From Setomelanomma holmii (lineage: Eukaryota > Ascomycota > Dothideomycetes > Pleosporales > Phaeosphaeriaceae), in contig ML978154.1 of assembly GCA_010015745.1 (NCBI GenBank), positions 830,668 through 894,667 of the forward strand: a stretch of 64,000 nt of DNA, written 5' to 3'. Of the stretch, positions 28,732-40,889 are shown piece after piece. The notes under the pieces were generated by a model. That model ran no database searches and was not told the origin of the DNA. It saw nothing but the letters and a program-made list of their open reading frames with translations. Made by a program: the position numbers and the translations under genes. Every line of letters starts with the position of its first letter. The stretch's first letter is position 1.

Positions 28732-29294
28732 CAGGTACGTTCAATGAGGGCGATCATGTTCAGCGAGTGTCAAGTCGGCGTGCACAAGTGAGTGGTGAGT
28801 ATGCTGTTTGTGCTTTGTGTTTGGGAAGCCTTGAGCTATGAGCGCATCGGCGGCGGGGCGGAGCACTTCCGAGGGCGGCCGCAAAGTCACTCTTGCTTTG
28901 ACGTTAACTTACAGGTTCGTCACATTCATATTCATGACATGAGCAACAGCGTATGGGAAATACTTGTATTTCTTATCTTTCTTCGTGATCGGTTCCAAAG
29001 AATCCAGCCCTTCTTCGGTAGGCATCCGTAGATGCTCCTTATCAATGCAGGCAAACGCCGGAGCAATGCAATGTGAACCTCCTGTCCCAACATAACGCAT
29101 TGCACACTTGTGGATATCTGAAAATACAAGCCTCATGTGCTGTTGGGGCTGATGCAAAACCTCCCAATTAAAGTGTCGCAGGAAGTGATGAAATCGTCAT
29201 GATGGCGTGTCGCAAACGAATCGCATAAGGGGTATAGCTTTTAAGCATGTCGAAACTATGTGCATCGAAAAACAGTCGGTCGTAGTGGCAGATC
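28732..29294. other. Intergenic region ETP1-like / CDC4-like
   Basis: Upstream of the ETP1-like gene and downstream of the CDC4-like gene, both on the minus strand. No gene or repeat is recognised. Confidence 0.5.
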
Positions 29295-32200
29295 TTACGC
29301 ATGGTCTGCCTCGATGGCATCTTCGATAATGTCCTCGATTTCGTGACCCTTGCTGTTAACAACAATTCGGCGTCCTCGTTGGTCTGCGGGTATGCCGTCG
29401 CGCGAAGCGCCAAAGTCGAGTACCTGTTCGTCGTTAGCTTTTGCCTTGAGAACTTCTCGTCAGCCTCTGCTTACCTCAATGTAGGTCATGCTGTTCCGCT
29501 GAACAGCAGCGACACATCGACGCTCATTGAACTTCACCTGCCACACGCCACTTAGGTCGGTCAAGAGATCCTTCACAAATTCGCCAGTCCTAACATTCCA
29601 CATCTTCAGTGTCCGATCAGAGCCGGAAATGACCTTCTGGCCGTCATGCTGAAAACAAGTGATGGCGCCCGTGTGTGCACAAAGCCTGCTCTTACACTGG
29701 CCGTTCTCGGGGTCCCAGATGCGCAGCGTTGAGTCGGCAGCGGCTGATACAAGTCGGCCGTGGCTCAGATCTAGTAAGCCCACCAGAGAAGTATGGCCCT
29801 CGAGCGTGAAGAGGCATGCGCCTGTCTCCAGAGACCAGACCTTGACCATGTTGTCCATGGAGCCACTGATGCACCGATTGCGAGCATGGTCCAGAACCAC
29901 GCTATATACCTTCTGGGAATGACCTTGGAGCCGCTGCAAGACCTCGCCTGTAGATATCTTCCATACTCGGACGGTGCAATCGTAGCTACCGCTGACAAGA
30001 GTATCACCGTGGGCGGCAATAGCGCGAACAGAGTGGTGATGACCAGTCAGGGCACGGATGAAGTAGGGGTTGTCGTGATCGTTCGAGGATGCTCCGGTCT
30101 GCATGATGCTGCGGTCGCCTGGCTTGGGTAGCTTCCACACACGAAGGGTAGAGTCGCGAGACCCGGTGATAATGAGCTCCTCTTTGGGCATAAGTATGGG
30201 CTGCCCATCTGAGGTCTCTCCAATCTGGGTTGGCTTAAGAATCACAAGGCATCGAACTGTGGAAGTGTGGCCTTGGAAGACTTGTGTACACTTGCCCTTC
30301 TCAATGTCCCACACTCGTACGGAACGGTCGGTTGAGCCAGACACCAGAGTGTTCCCTTCGTACTGCAGGGCCCAGACACCGCCTTCATGGCCTTCGAGGC
30401 GGCTACGTATAGCTCCAGTCTTAGTGTCATAGACGTTAATATTGGTATCGTCGCTCCCTGTCAAGATCTTGTCCGTGTCAAATTGCAAGCAGGTGACAAC
30501 GTGACGCTGGTGCGCGCGGAAAGCGATGTGCTTTGGCTTCGTGTCTTCCGCCATCCAGGATTTCCGAATGAGATGATGCCGCTGGTACAAAGACTTGAAC
30601 AGATGCATGTTGCGTAAACTGGGCAGCCCGACATTTGGGTCAGGTATAGCGACTTGGGCTCGCTGAGCAAAGGCATTTGGTCCTTCCTGCAACTCCGCAG
30701 ACCTCGAGTATAGCGCGACTTGTGTCCTCGCAATCGTTGCGACCTTCTTACGCTGTTTCTTAGATGCGCCGTGCTTGCTGTTTGCCTTCCGCTTCTGCCG
30801 CGTCGATGATGATCGCGTTATCGCACCCTCGTGGTCGTGAACCGTCAGACTGTGAGCGATGCTGGAGGGCCCGGGATATCCTTCGCTATCGGACCTAGAT
30901 GATACGATCAACGTCCTGAGGTCGCGCTCGTAGCTGTCGTGCGAATCGGGATACTGCCAGCCCCAGCCTTCTTGCACGGCACGTTCCAACTCGCCATGTG
31001 GCAGCTGGTACCCATCCTTTTCGATGAGATCCTTCCATGCACTCTCGTGCGTGTCGACGAGTCCCCGCCAGTACCGTGATACTTGCGCTGCGTTGCACAT
31101 GCTCTTGACATCTAAATATCCTATGATCTCGAGACCAAGTTCTGCAGGTAGCGAGGCGATGAAATCGCGTTTGAGTGCCGGATTGACCGCGTCGGCCACG
31201 AAGTGTAGCGTCGGTTTCGTGCATCGTCTCAGTAGCTGATACATGACGTATGACTTCATTTGCTCCGGTAAGGCATCGAACGCATTGAGCATGTTCGGGA
31301 TGCCCATAACAGTCGGTGTTAGCAGCTGTGGGTTCGGGCTGACGATTTCACCAGCATCTGGAAGATCGAGGTGACGAGAACCTTGAGGGAAAAGCGGGAA
31401 GTCTGCCATCCCAGGCTGAGAGAGGTCAAGTCCCGAGACATCGCTGGGGTCGTAGTCACCTTCCACGCCGAGATATGACGCACCGCTGGTGCTCTGCTGA
31501 GCATTGGCGGCAGCAGTTATAGGAGACAGACTAGGGCTCGGCAAGCTGGCATCGAGGGCAGACCCGGTGTCAAGTGGAGTGAGCCGAGCGGAAGAGAAGG
31601 AGCTCTCGTCGGCGAACGGACCAGCTGGCTCTCGGTCTGATTCTGCGATCGGTGGTGTTGCAGCAACACCAGGCCCGTCGAGGACAGTCGTGGGAAATGA
31701 TCGCTCCGATGACATCTCGTAGATATCAAATGAAGCAGCTTCGGTACTCGAAGGGCCCGCTGACGATTCCTGAAGCTGCCATCGTGGTGGTGGTTGTGTC
31801 CGTGTAGTTGGTTGCAATGGGTTGAGGCTGGAGCGCAGGGAAGAGCCGGCCTGTACTTTGGGCTGTTTCGATGCTCGGAGCGAGCCCAGATCAGTATCAG
31901 GAGTCGCAGGAATTGGCTCCTCCATGTCGTCTGGCGTGAAATTCGAACCTGCGCGAGCGACTTCATCACTCTTGGCACCATGTGTCGATATCCGCGGCTT
32001 CTTACTTCGTCGGTGCAAGCTCGCCAGCTCGGCAGCTTCTTTTATTGACGGTATCGAAGGGGTGTCGTCCGAATGGTCTCGTTTTCGACGGCCAGACACG
32101 GCACGGATCGCTGGGTGTTGGGCGCCAAAGTTCGGTCGAGTCATGCGGCTTGGTGTCGCGAACACCGGGGGTCCGTCGAACGATTCAACCTTCTTCAGCG

Positions 32201-32664
32201 TGCCGTTTGAGGAGCGAAGGGAATCTTGGAGGGTCTTGTGCTGTGGGTCGGGACAGTCAGTTACAATTGTGGAAACAGGAGCAGCTCGAACGTGAGCAGA
32301 TGCGGTTACAGGCATATCCCTGGACCCGCGAATTGCATACCTCTTGCACTTTGCTCAATGCCGCGTCCGCCTCTTCAAAGCACGCGAGCTCGCCGCCAGC
32401 GTCGAAGTAAATCTTCCGTATCGACTCTGGTGCCTGCACATGGGCTAGAGGGTATTCTTTGGGGTCGCGTTCGCTAAGGCTACCGGGGGCGTTGACGCAC
32501 AACGGCGGGAAGGTAGTCGTAGTCGTATATGTGGTGGTAACAACAGTGGTCTTGGTTGCTGGCGCGAAGGAGAACTGTCCCATTGTCGCGTACGGATCCA
32601 CGACCTCCGTCTGCACCGTCTTAACCCGGCCATCAGGGCCGAGGCCTGAGGGAGGAGAGGCCAT
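29295..32664 (-). CDS. CDC4: F-box/WD40 protein, CDC4/FBW7 type
   Basis: Substrate receptor of an SCF ubiquitin ligase. Three exons, 32664-32341, 32240-29475 and 29423-29295, encode 1072 residues. A long Ser/Pro-rich disordered N-terminus is followed by the F-box at about 468-515 (SLPAELGLEIIGYLDVKS...YWRGLVD), which would bind Skp1. WD40 repeats fill about 685-1030, with repeats such as LVSGSTDRSVRVWD, LVSGSYDCTVRVWK and CISGSMDNMVKVWS. Donors GTATGC and GTAAGC and acceptors CCACAG and GAACAG keep frame. The last exon (43 codons, VLDFGASRDG... EADHA) gives the short C-terminal tail. The arrangement fits Cdc4/Pop1/Fbw7, which degrade phosphorylated cell-cycle regulators, better than the shorter Met30/SconB. 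The symbol is by family. Confidence 0.9.
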
Positions 32665-34464
32665 GCTGTTCAGCCACGTGTTGAGACAGCTGCGTGTTCG
32701 AGAGTAGCTCTGTCGAATCTCTCAGGCGTGAGAGATTCGTGTATGGAGTGTATCGCCTGTTTCACTGCCACGAAACGGTCGAGCCGCGGGAGGTGAGGTG
32801 GTGACGATGAACCTCAGAACGCGGGCGTGAGCTTCGTGGAGCAGCAACGCAACACGCAGAGTCGAACGTGGGAGTCTAGCAACCGTACATGTCGATATAC
32901 CCGTAGCCACAACGTGTGAGAACCAAGTCGAGTGGCTGGTGTCGTGTCGTGAGTCCCTCGGGGAATCGCCGCTGACGCTGGAGGGAGACAGGAGATTCTC
33001 GTGGCTATTTGGAAACAGGTAGTACACAGGAACCGAATCGATACACACAACAGAGGCACCAGAGCACGGCAGTAGAAGAAAAGCGAGTGGTCGTGATCTC
33101 GTGGTAGGGCGTTGAAGAGCTGTCGGTAGTGGGGAGTGGGTGAGTTAGCGGGCGGCGGGTTGGTTGCTTTCTCGGCAAGCACGCTAGTTCAACGGAGCCC
33201 TTGCCTTGTCACCAACCTTCCTGACAGATGATCACACACAGTGCAATCTACAACCTCAAGTGGCTGTATTCGCATGCAAAGTTCGCGGATTGTTGGCCTC
33301 AGGGAGCTGTGTCTGTCCTCTCTACACTTGACTATCAAAATTGACAGAGATCTCGAGGACAGCGTTGTGCTGTTCATGCTCGTGCTATAGCTGGCGCTCG
33401 GGTTACCTTATTGCACGGCTCCATTCGGCAAACCACAAATCACGTCCTGAGCCGCCAACCACCAACCCCGACAGTTTTGCGCCGTGGCGACGCCTTGAGG
33501 CCTGACGCGAACAATCAAGCGCTGCTCCCACCACATCCCTTTGTCTGTTGTTTAAGATATACGATGGATGCACGGGGCGAGTCGATGTGCGCCATCATGA
33601 TATTGCACGCTGAGGACGGCGGACATGATATTGCATCAGCTGTTCGCTGACTGCAGCTTGGTGGCATTCTGCATATGTCGCCACTCAACGAAATTTGCGT
33701 CGCCGCTCGACATTTCTAGCACACAGAATTGTGTTATCGAAGTATTTCAGGCTGAAGAACAAGTCGAAATTTGCAGTCGTGGCGATTGCACGTGGGACAG
33801 CACCTTGAAAGTCAAAGCAGCGCATCTCACGAAGATGGTCGATTGTGTCGGTGGCGTAGACCTCAGCAGCTCGATCGGCTTTACACGCACGGTGATTTTC
33901 TACGATAAGCGTTCTGGCATTGAAGTCGTGGTTGTAGCTGGCAAACACTTGGGAGGTCCGACGCTCGGAAGAACGACACCAACAGGAAAGCCATCCTCTG
34001 CAACACCATGAATCACAGCGCACACCAGCTTGTTGACCTGAGCTTTGATCACTTACTCACTGCATCAACCATTGCATTCTCACTGTCTTTCTCTGAGGCC
34101 TGCGAAGGCAGCAGTGCACTCACCGAATCTCACTTCAGATGCAATGCGTCGCTATATTCCTCTATTACCTTGTCGGTTCGTGCCTGCGACACTGACAATC
34201 AATTGCTTTGCGTTCTCGTAGCCGTGCTTACTAAGAGTATTCTGCCTGTTCGATGTAGTCAGGTCGGTAGTGGGAGGGTCACTGCTTCGCTACTTCCTCC
34301 TCTCGACGTCACAATTTGGAGCGAGGAAAGCGCGAGAGGAGCTGGCTGTGCCAACTTCCTCCGATCCGCCTCTTCTTTCTTCTTTCAACAACAATTGTCA
34401 GAACTCTTCGAAAAGCACCATTCGCACGCGCAGTTAAGGCAACTGCGGCCTTCGCTATCACCTC
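32665..34464. other. Intergenic region CDC4-like / HOP1-like
   Basis: 1.8 kb between divergent genes. Open frames such as 33625-34011 and 34008-34523 have no recognisable domain and no supporting splice structure. I see no gene. Confidence 0.5.
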
Positions 34465-36704
34465 ATGCCGCGAAAAGTGATTACCACACAGTGCACGACG
34501 TCCAAGTCAAGCCTGCCCACTGAACAGCTGCGGCCCACGATTCACGTGCAAACGCTAACGACGCCAACAACGACCAGTCAAGAGCAGACACTGCAACAAA
34601 GCACTCAGATGACTTATGGCACATTCCTAGCAAGCGTCTCTGCTTTGGCGTCTGCCCGTTACTTGTTTCGTGCTGACTGCTTCGCCGTACGAACATACAA
34701 ACTGGATGGCTCAGTCGATAGAAACGCTCAGCCCGGGCCGGGCATGGCAACAGCCCCTGCCAGTTTGGCATTCAACAGTTCATACGTGGGAACAGTGACA
34801 AAGCAGACGCTCTGTTAGACATCATGGTGCATTCCCATTACTCGCATCTGGTTCGGGCGGGACTGACACACTGAGCAGGAGACTGGCGTCAAAGATTCTC
34901 TAGAGAAGGCCTACCTTGGAGTATTGAAGTTCGTCATCTGCCAGTCCGAGGAGCACTCGCATATTATTGTAGAGGAATGGACCTTCGAGGTTGATTACCT
35001 CACCATTCCTTCTACTGGAGCGCGATCCGTCAAGTCCATCGAAGTCACTAAGAAGAGGCAACCAAACGTTAAGACAACGATTGAAGAAGCTAAACTCTCC
35101 GCATCAAGGTTTATACAGAGGGTCACCACCTTCAGCAATTGTCACACAGAGTTGCCGGACAGCCGACACCTGCGTGTCGAATTCACCCCTACGCCAGAAA
35201 CACCCTCCGACTATGTACCGCTTGGCTTCTATAGACGGACGGCGGTGAACGCACAGTTTCAAGTCCGCGAAGGTTTTGTGCAGGACACTGCGTCTGTACC
35301 GCCTTTGACAACTGCCCATCACAGCATGTCTGTGACAGTTCGGTGTCAAGATTAGCAGACTCCTGTTGTTGACGATCCTAATTCCAAAGAGATCAGAGAC
35401 GAGGCGAATGGTGGAGATCTACCCAATACACTTCGTCTTCCAGAGCAGCCCAGTGTAGTGAAGGCTGGCCGACTGCCACTACGCGGCAAAGAATTCGTCT
35501 TGTCTTCCTCAAGTGAGGATGGTCCTCCTAAGCCTATCAAGGCCGCAATCCTGAAGAAGTCCAAGCCTACACCATCAGTTGCGGCCAATGGCGCAGGTCG
35601 GAGCTCCGCGCAAGCATTGCACACTAAGCACACTCTCCAGCAGATGGTGAGTGTCCTTGATCCTGAGCAAGCTATCACGATCGGCTGACCTTGCAACAGC
35701 TTCGCCCCGAGAATGACACAACAGACCTCGAGGAGACGCAGCGTGCGGATGACACCGTTCTGGATTTGTTGCAGCCGGTTATCAAAGCTACTAGTCCCAA
35801 TGTGGTCTTCAGAAGCTCTAAAGTGAACGACCTGGAGGCCACGAGTGATGAGGACAGCTCTTCAAGGCTGACCCATCACGTCTTCACCAATATTGATGAG
35901 GTCATAGCTTCAGAGGTCAAGGTGGCGTGTGCATGCGGATACCGTGACGAAGAAGGCCCAATGGTGAGACCCGATCTCGGCTGAGATGTTGCGGCAGAAA
36001 CTAACACGATCAGACCACATGTGCATTCTACCAGAGTCACCAGCATCTAAATTGCTACGCCTATCAGAGCAGAATGACGGCACGCTTCCAGGTTTCCAGA
36101 TTTGCTACGCTTGCTTATTCGGCGCGAAGACGAAAGTGCCGAAAGCCTTCAAAGATCTGGCCCTACGCAGGCGCGCCTGTCATCTTCTCCAGAACGCCAC
36201 CTTTGATGGGCGAAAACTTCTTACCCAAGCACTCTGTAAGCACCTGCTGCCTCACGGAAATCTAGTCAATCGTTCTCACATGAGTAGGCTGGCCAAAAAA
36301 ACCCCCCGCGCGCAATCATCGAAGAGTTGCGAAGCCTCGGATTTCTAGCGCCCTTCTCGAGAAAGCCATTCACCAGCGACAAATTCATATGGATCCAGAG
36401 CGAGGCAATTATAACGAGGGTGATTGAAGCATTGCTAGAGCCCACTGTGTGCATCGAGCAATTCGTAAGTTCTCGGTGGCACATCCTGACTGAGTGCCAT
36501 GCTGCAGCTACTGACCGCGTCATCACACAGCTTCAGCGCCCTACATTACCGGATTCTAAGACGACAAAGACAAATGCTCAATCTAAGAAGCGCTCGGCAG
36601 ACGCCCAAGCGGATGTTCAGACCCCACAAGCCAAGAGGCAATCCTTTGGCTTCCAGTGTGACCTGGAAGCCAGGTTGACTCCTTCACTGCCTGGCAAGCT
36701 GTGA
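34465..36704 (+). pseudogene. HOP1: HOP1-like meiotic HORMA-domain gene, apparently damaged
   Basis: Resembles the meiotic chromosome-axis protein Hop1. Proposed exons are 34465-34713, 34779-34826, 34879-35342, 35397-35646, 35700-35963, 36014-36235, 36288-36464 and 36531-36704. The HORMA domain runs through QSTQMTYGTFLASVSALASA, GNSDKADALLDIM, LEKAYLGVLKFVICQ, VEEWTFEVDY and PSDYVPLGFYRRT. A PHD-like finger follows (CACGYRDEEGPM, TTCAFYQSHQHLNCYAY, GFQICYACLFG), then a winged-helix-like C-terminus (IIEELRSLGFLAP). Damage: one frame shift near 36060-36075 inside the finger with no intron to explain it; Tyr where the second Cys of the CxxC pair is expected (CAFY); and a second shift at an A7C6 homopolymer near 36294-36306. 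A TAG at 35353 falls inside a plausible 54-nt intron and need not be a defect. Decay is favoured; assembly error at the homopolymer is possible. Confidence 0.7.
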
Positions 36705-38096
36705 ATCTCAGCGGCTATCACGGCCATTCCCATGGCAATAGCCTGTCCTTTTCACTTCAACTTTTCAGCGAAGTATTTTACGACCTCTTGATGCTGCGCT
36801 CGTCTCGGTCATGCACTATCAGGATGTGATTTCAGATACTCACAGAACCACTCAGATTTGATCGGGGAGGTGGGCGAACAAAGGGAAATTGGAACGGCAG
36901 CTGTACACGTAAATAGATGTTACGCGCTCATGGCTACCAGCGAATACATTTTGATCGTACACTCCATGGCCGCGTCTTCCATCTTCTGCATCATTGTAGG
37001 TTCGCTTTGAAACTGACACAAAGACGAGAAGCATGTATTGACACAGTTCACATCCTACTAGATGGGAGAGGCGTCAAATATGGCAGCCCATCAGCGAGGT
37101 ACCGGCTGCACTGGTCAAAGCAGGTATAGGAAGCATCATACCTAGTGACGAAGAGCTCCCGTACAGGTAATTCTACAATATCAATGTCCATCCTAACCAA
37201 CACTAACAGTGATCACAAGCGGATCATCCTTCTCAACCCATCCGTCCAGTCTAACTCTCACGTCTCGACACTTTGACTGATCGTCATTGGCGCATAAACC
37301 GCCCCGCACGTTAGAGATGCAGTACAACCCTTACCATCCCAACGCTCAACACGCCGTTCCTGGCCTGACATCGACTCCACAGCCCTGCAGCAAGAATCAA
37401 TACTTCTTACACTCGATCCTAGTCCGCCACGCGCCTAGAATCTCACCATTTTGCTTTTCTCGTAGCCTCCGGGCTGGGGCTGGATGCCGAGAATAAACAA
37501 ACATGGATGTTGTGTTGGGAAAGCCACGTTTTGATGCTGTGTGACTGTAAACAGTAGGGAAACGTCTGTGCATGTGCGGCCCGGCTGATGTTGTGGAACA
37601 TTGGCCAAGGAGGATAGGAACGAGGCGGAATTGAGACGTGAGGTATGTTCTTGATTTAAACCTTGGGATTGGCAATAGGGGGAGGAAATTGAGACGTTGG
37701 ATATTTGAACTTGGCTCGCTGCGAGCTTGATTAGACGGCATCTAATCTGACTATCGTGCCTAGATACTGCCCTCACCGTCCCCTTGACATGACTAACCTC
37801 ATCACCATACCGTGCCAATCCAACTATACCCAATTCCAACCATGCCAGTCCAGTCAAAGTATACCGAGGTATAAATACGGGATGCTGCCAATAACCAGAT
37901 AATGCATACAAAAACGGCAAGGAAATTCGTAGACTTTACAAAATATATGTACCAAATCTATAGATCGGCAGACAACAAAACGCAGGCTTGTATACGAGGT
38001 TTCAAACCGCTTGAAGAAGTTGGGGAAAAAATGTCGAGTAGAAACCAGAAATTCGTAGACAAGATGACAAAACGGAACGAGACGAACAAAAGAAAT
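36705..38096. other. Intergenic region
   Basis: 1.4 kb between the HOP1-like gene and the 3' end of the disordered-protein gene. Frames here are short and featureless. No gene, RNA or repeat is recognised. Confidence 0.5.
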
Positions 38097-40889
38097 CTAA
38101 TACGTCCCACCCAGCGAATTCCACGCAGCAAGCACATCATCGCTTACACTACTCCTCTTACTCGTCACCTTTATCGCCGCGGCAGCATTCATACTCGCCG
38201 TACTACTCTGCCGACTAATACGTTTACTACTTCTCTTTTCGATCCCAGTCGCATTCACAAAACTGCTTGAATGCGTACTCGATAGCATCGAGGATGCGGA
38301 ATTCACACTATTTTGTCGACTGCGCGAATGCCCATGTCTGTGTCCGGTTGTTAACAGCGTAAGCCCACTCTTGCGCTTCGAATTGCGCCGCGGCAGTTTC
38401 GGAATGGAATTCGATGACGGCTCGACGATGCTGGGCGGGCGGCTGCAGACTTCAGATACCGGCGTGAGGTCTCTAAGGCCGTGCGTCGGGGGCGTCGGGA
38501 ACGAGACGTCTGCGCCGGACGAAGCAGTTCGACGGCGGCGATGGATCATGTCGGTCGAGGATTTGGCGTTGTCGGTGATGTCGGCTGAGAGGACACCGAC
38601 TTCGTCGAGCTCGTTGCTGGTGTCGCTGTTGGCGACTTTGACGTTGACGTCTTCTTCGTACGCGCGGAGCCCGGGCGTGATGGGGGACGGCAGGGGAGAT
38701 GCGTGCTCGGTGGTCGTGGGCGAGGTTACGCTTGCGGTGTGAGTTGGCGAGGAGGGAGGGAAGGGGTCGAGTGGGGAGAACTCGGAGGGAGTGGGTAGGT
38801 GAGGGACTGTTGCGCGGCTGGCGGGCGAGCTGTGGTGTTCAGACCATGCATCACTTGCGGAGCTGTCGCGCAGACTGCTTGGTCCGTTGTGTGCATCGTA
38901 GTGGGCTTTGAGAGGTCGACCGCGTGGTGGTAGCAGGAGTGGCGATGGTGTTACGGTCGAGGTCCTGCGAGTAGCTTTGCTCTCCACCACGCGAACAGGA
39001 CTAGCTTCTGCTAGGAAGCCTGACGTGCGATATGGCTTGCGAGACTTCTCGACTGGCGTCTTCTTGGGCCTCTCTTGCTCATCAAACTCGCTCGAAGTGA
39101 TGCCCTTCTTAGCCATTGCTGCGCGCTTCTTACGCATCATCTCTAGAAGTGCCTCCTCTTCTGCTGTCACCGCCATAAGCTTATGCGAGCCGTCAGATCG
39201 TGGTTGAGGTTCGCTGGCCGAAGTACGCGCACTGCGAATGCTGGGAGCTGCCGGTGACATAGGCACGTTGACAGCAGTCTTCGGTCGAAAGTCTTCATCT
39301 TCATGGATTACGGAAGGTTGCCTCACGTGGCTGGTGCGTCTGCTACTACTACTGTAATTACTGCTCCTTGGGTAATGGAATGGCGAAAAAAGCGTTTCTG
39401 GTGTGTACATCACTTCGATTGTTGCTGCGTTCGTTGATGTGGACCGCGTGCTCATTTGGGCTGCAGAAGGTCGTCGATGTGGGCGTACTTCCAGAGCCTG
39501 AGCTTGGCCAATGACGATCTCTCCTGCATCGTCGTTGATATCCAGACTCTTGCGGACAGCTATCCTGCGAGCATGTGACCGAATTCCCTCATCCTCGTCT
39601 TCTGATGACGAGAAAGAAAGAACGCTCAAATCTTGGAGGTTAGTCTTGGACAGGGCGGACTCCTTGGTTTTGGTCGATTGCAACGACAATTGACTGGGTG
39701 AGGTTAAACGTGTCACGTCGACAAGGTCTTCGTGTGAGAACGTATCGTTCCTCGCTGTCGACGTTCTTTGTTGTAAGCGTGAGGCTGGTTGCGAAGCGGT
39801 CTCTGGGGCAAGACGACCCAGCGAAGTTTTGCGGACAGGCACTTTCGGGACGACATTGGGTCGGATGGCTCTTGGAGCATACATGGGCACATTATTGGCC
39901 TCTATGGCCTCGTCGCTGTCCTCATCAAGCGCATCGAACCAGTGCTGAACCCCTTTTGGTGGCCGTCGTACATGTACCTTAGCATTGTCGTACTCGTCTC
40001 GCTTGAACTTCCGCACTGGTGAGCTGGGTGTCGGTGGAATTTGTACAGGTTGCCGTGAAGTCGTCTTCAGCTTGACTTGACCGCGTGGGTTCGGCGTTGG
40101 CTCCCTGGTCATTGGGCGGGGGAATTGGTAGTCTGACATGGTCGACATGGCTGCAGGAGAATTGACCATTTTCGTGGGGGAGAGTAATGCATTAGAGTGA
40201 TGCGGTCCTTCACCTGCTCTTGGCCTTGGAAACAGCTTCGATAGATCTAACCGTGCAGGTTTGCTTTTCCGCTGTTCCTTCCTTCTGTTCTCGTCAAGTA
40301 TCACGGGAGATACCGGGCTCGCAGCGTAGCCATAACTCCCATCCGTCACCACTTGTGGCTTCCCTCTCCTGAGCGCCATGTCACGGACTGCCGAATCAGA
40401 CGTTTGTTGCGATATTGCCAATGGCGAGCTTTTGGCGTCGTAGTGCGAGCGTATGGTGGAGTTGGAGGTTTGAGGTTGCAATCGATGGCTAGCAGCGCTG
40501 TAATCCGATCCCCGCCGGTCGTCGGTGTATGCGCGGCCCATGATGTTAGACGATGGCCGTCTTGACATGCCTAGCCGGTTCGAGTGCCCGTTGTAGTCTG
40601 TTGCCGCATGTGAGGCTTTGTCGGTGTGTGATCCATAGCTAGCCTCGGATACAGTAATGGACATGTACCCAGGGCTGGCAGGGATCGAAGATTGTTTCGA
40701 GGTCGCGCGATACATCGGTTCGGATGTTCCGAGCACACGATGTGCTTTACTCGACGGCTCTTCGAGGCGGGAGGGCCATTCGTGCGCAGAGGAAACAGAG
40801 GGAGTCGAGCTGACGTCGTCCTCCCTCTCGCGGTTCTTCTTCTGCAGCTTGCGGCTAGGCATTGGAAAGGAGAACTTTGGTCGACCCAT
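38097..40889 (-). CDS. Large disordered fungal protein, function unknown
   Basis: Single exon of 930 residues from ATG 40889. The frame is open further upstream without an ATG; the chosen start gives MGRPKFSFPMPSRK, a sensible conserved-looking N-terminus. The protein is Ser/Pro/Thr/Arg-rich and disordered almost throughout, with a few islands that look constrained: RRPPKGVQHWFDALDEDSDE near the middle, TAEEEALLEMMRKKRAAMAK, and a C-terminus KRSSVSDDVLAAWNSLGG. There is no signal peptide or membrane helix. Short islands in a disordered chain suggest a scaffold or a phosphorylated regulatory protein, but this is inference. I do not recognise a named domain. Confidence 0.85.
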   Translation of the reverse strand: MGRPKFSFPMPSRKLQKKNREREDDVSSTPSVSSAHEWPSRLEEPSSKAHRVLGTSEPMYRATSKQSSIPASPGYMSITVSEASYGSHTDKASHAATDYNGHSNRLGMSRRPSSNIMGRAYTDDRRGSDYSAASHRLQPQTSNSTIRSHYDAKSSPLAISQQTSDSAVRDMALRRGKPQVVTDGSYGYAASPVSPVILDENRRKEQRKSKPARLDLSKLFPRPRAGEGPHHSNALLSPTKMVNSPAAMSTMSDYQFPRPMTREPTPNPRGQVKLKTTSRQPVQIPPTPSSPVRKFKRDEYDNAKVHVRRPPKGVQHWFDALDEDSDEAIEANNVPMYAPRAIRPNVVPKVPVRKTSLGRLAPETASQPASRLQQRTSTARNDTFSHEDLVDVTRLTSPSQLSLQSTKTKESALSKTNLQDLSVLSFSSSEDEDEGIRSHARRIAVRKSLDINDDAGEIVIGQAQALEVRPHRRPSAAQMSTRSTSTNAATIEVMYTPETLFSPFHYPRSSNYSSSSRRTSHVRQPSVIHEDEDFRPKTAVNVPMSPAAPSIRSARTSASEPQPRSDGSHKLMAVTAEEEALLEMMRKKRAAMAKKGITSSEFDEQERPKKTPVEKSRKPYRTSGFLAEASPVRVVESKATRRTSTVTPSPLLLPPRGRPLKAHYDAHNGPSSLRDSSASDAWSEHHSSPASRATVPHLPTPSEFSPLDPFPPSSPTHTASVTSPTTTEHASPLPSPITPGLRAYEEDVNVKVANSDTSNELDEVGVLSADITDNAKSSTDMIHRRRRTASSGADVSFPTPPTHGLRDLTPVSEVCSRPPSIVEPSSNSIPKLPRRNSKRKSGLTLLTTGHRHGHSRSRQNSVNSASSMLSSTHSSSFVNATGIEKRSSKRISRQSSTASMNAAAAIKVTSKRSSVSDDVLAAWNSLGGTY

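Noticed and set aside
33625..34523. Two overlapping plus-strand frames upstream of the HOP1-like gene
   Set aside because: They do not splice in frame into the HORMA exon and show no family pattern.
35353..35355. In-frame TAG after the HORMA domain of the HOP1-like gene
   Set aside because: A 54-nt GT..AG segment (35343-35396) with a CCTAAT branch-like site spans it and keeps the frame, so it need not be a nonsense mutation.
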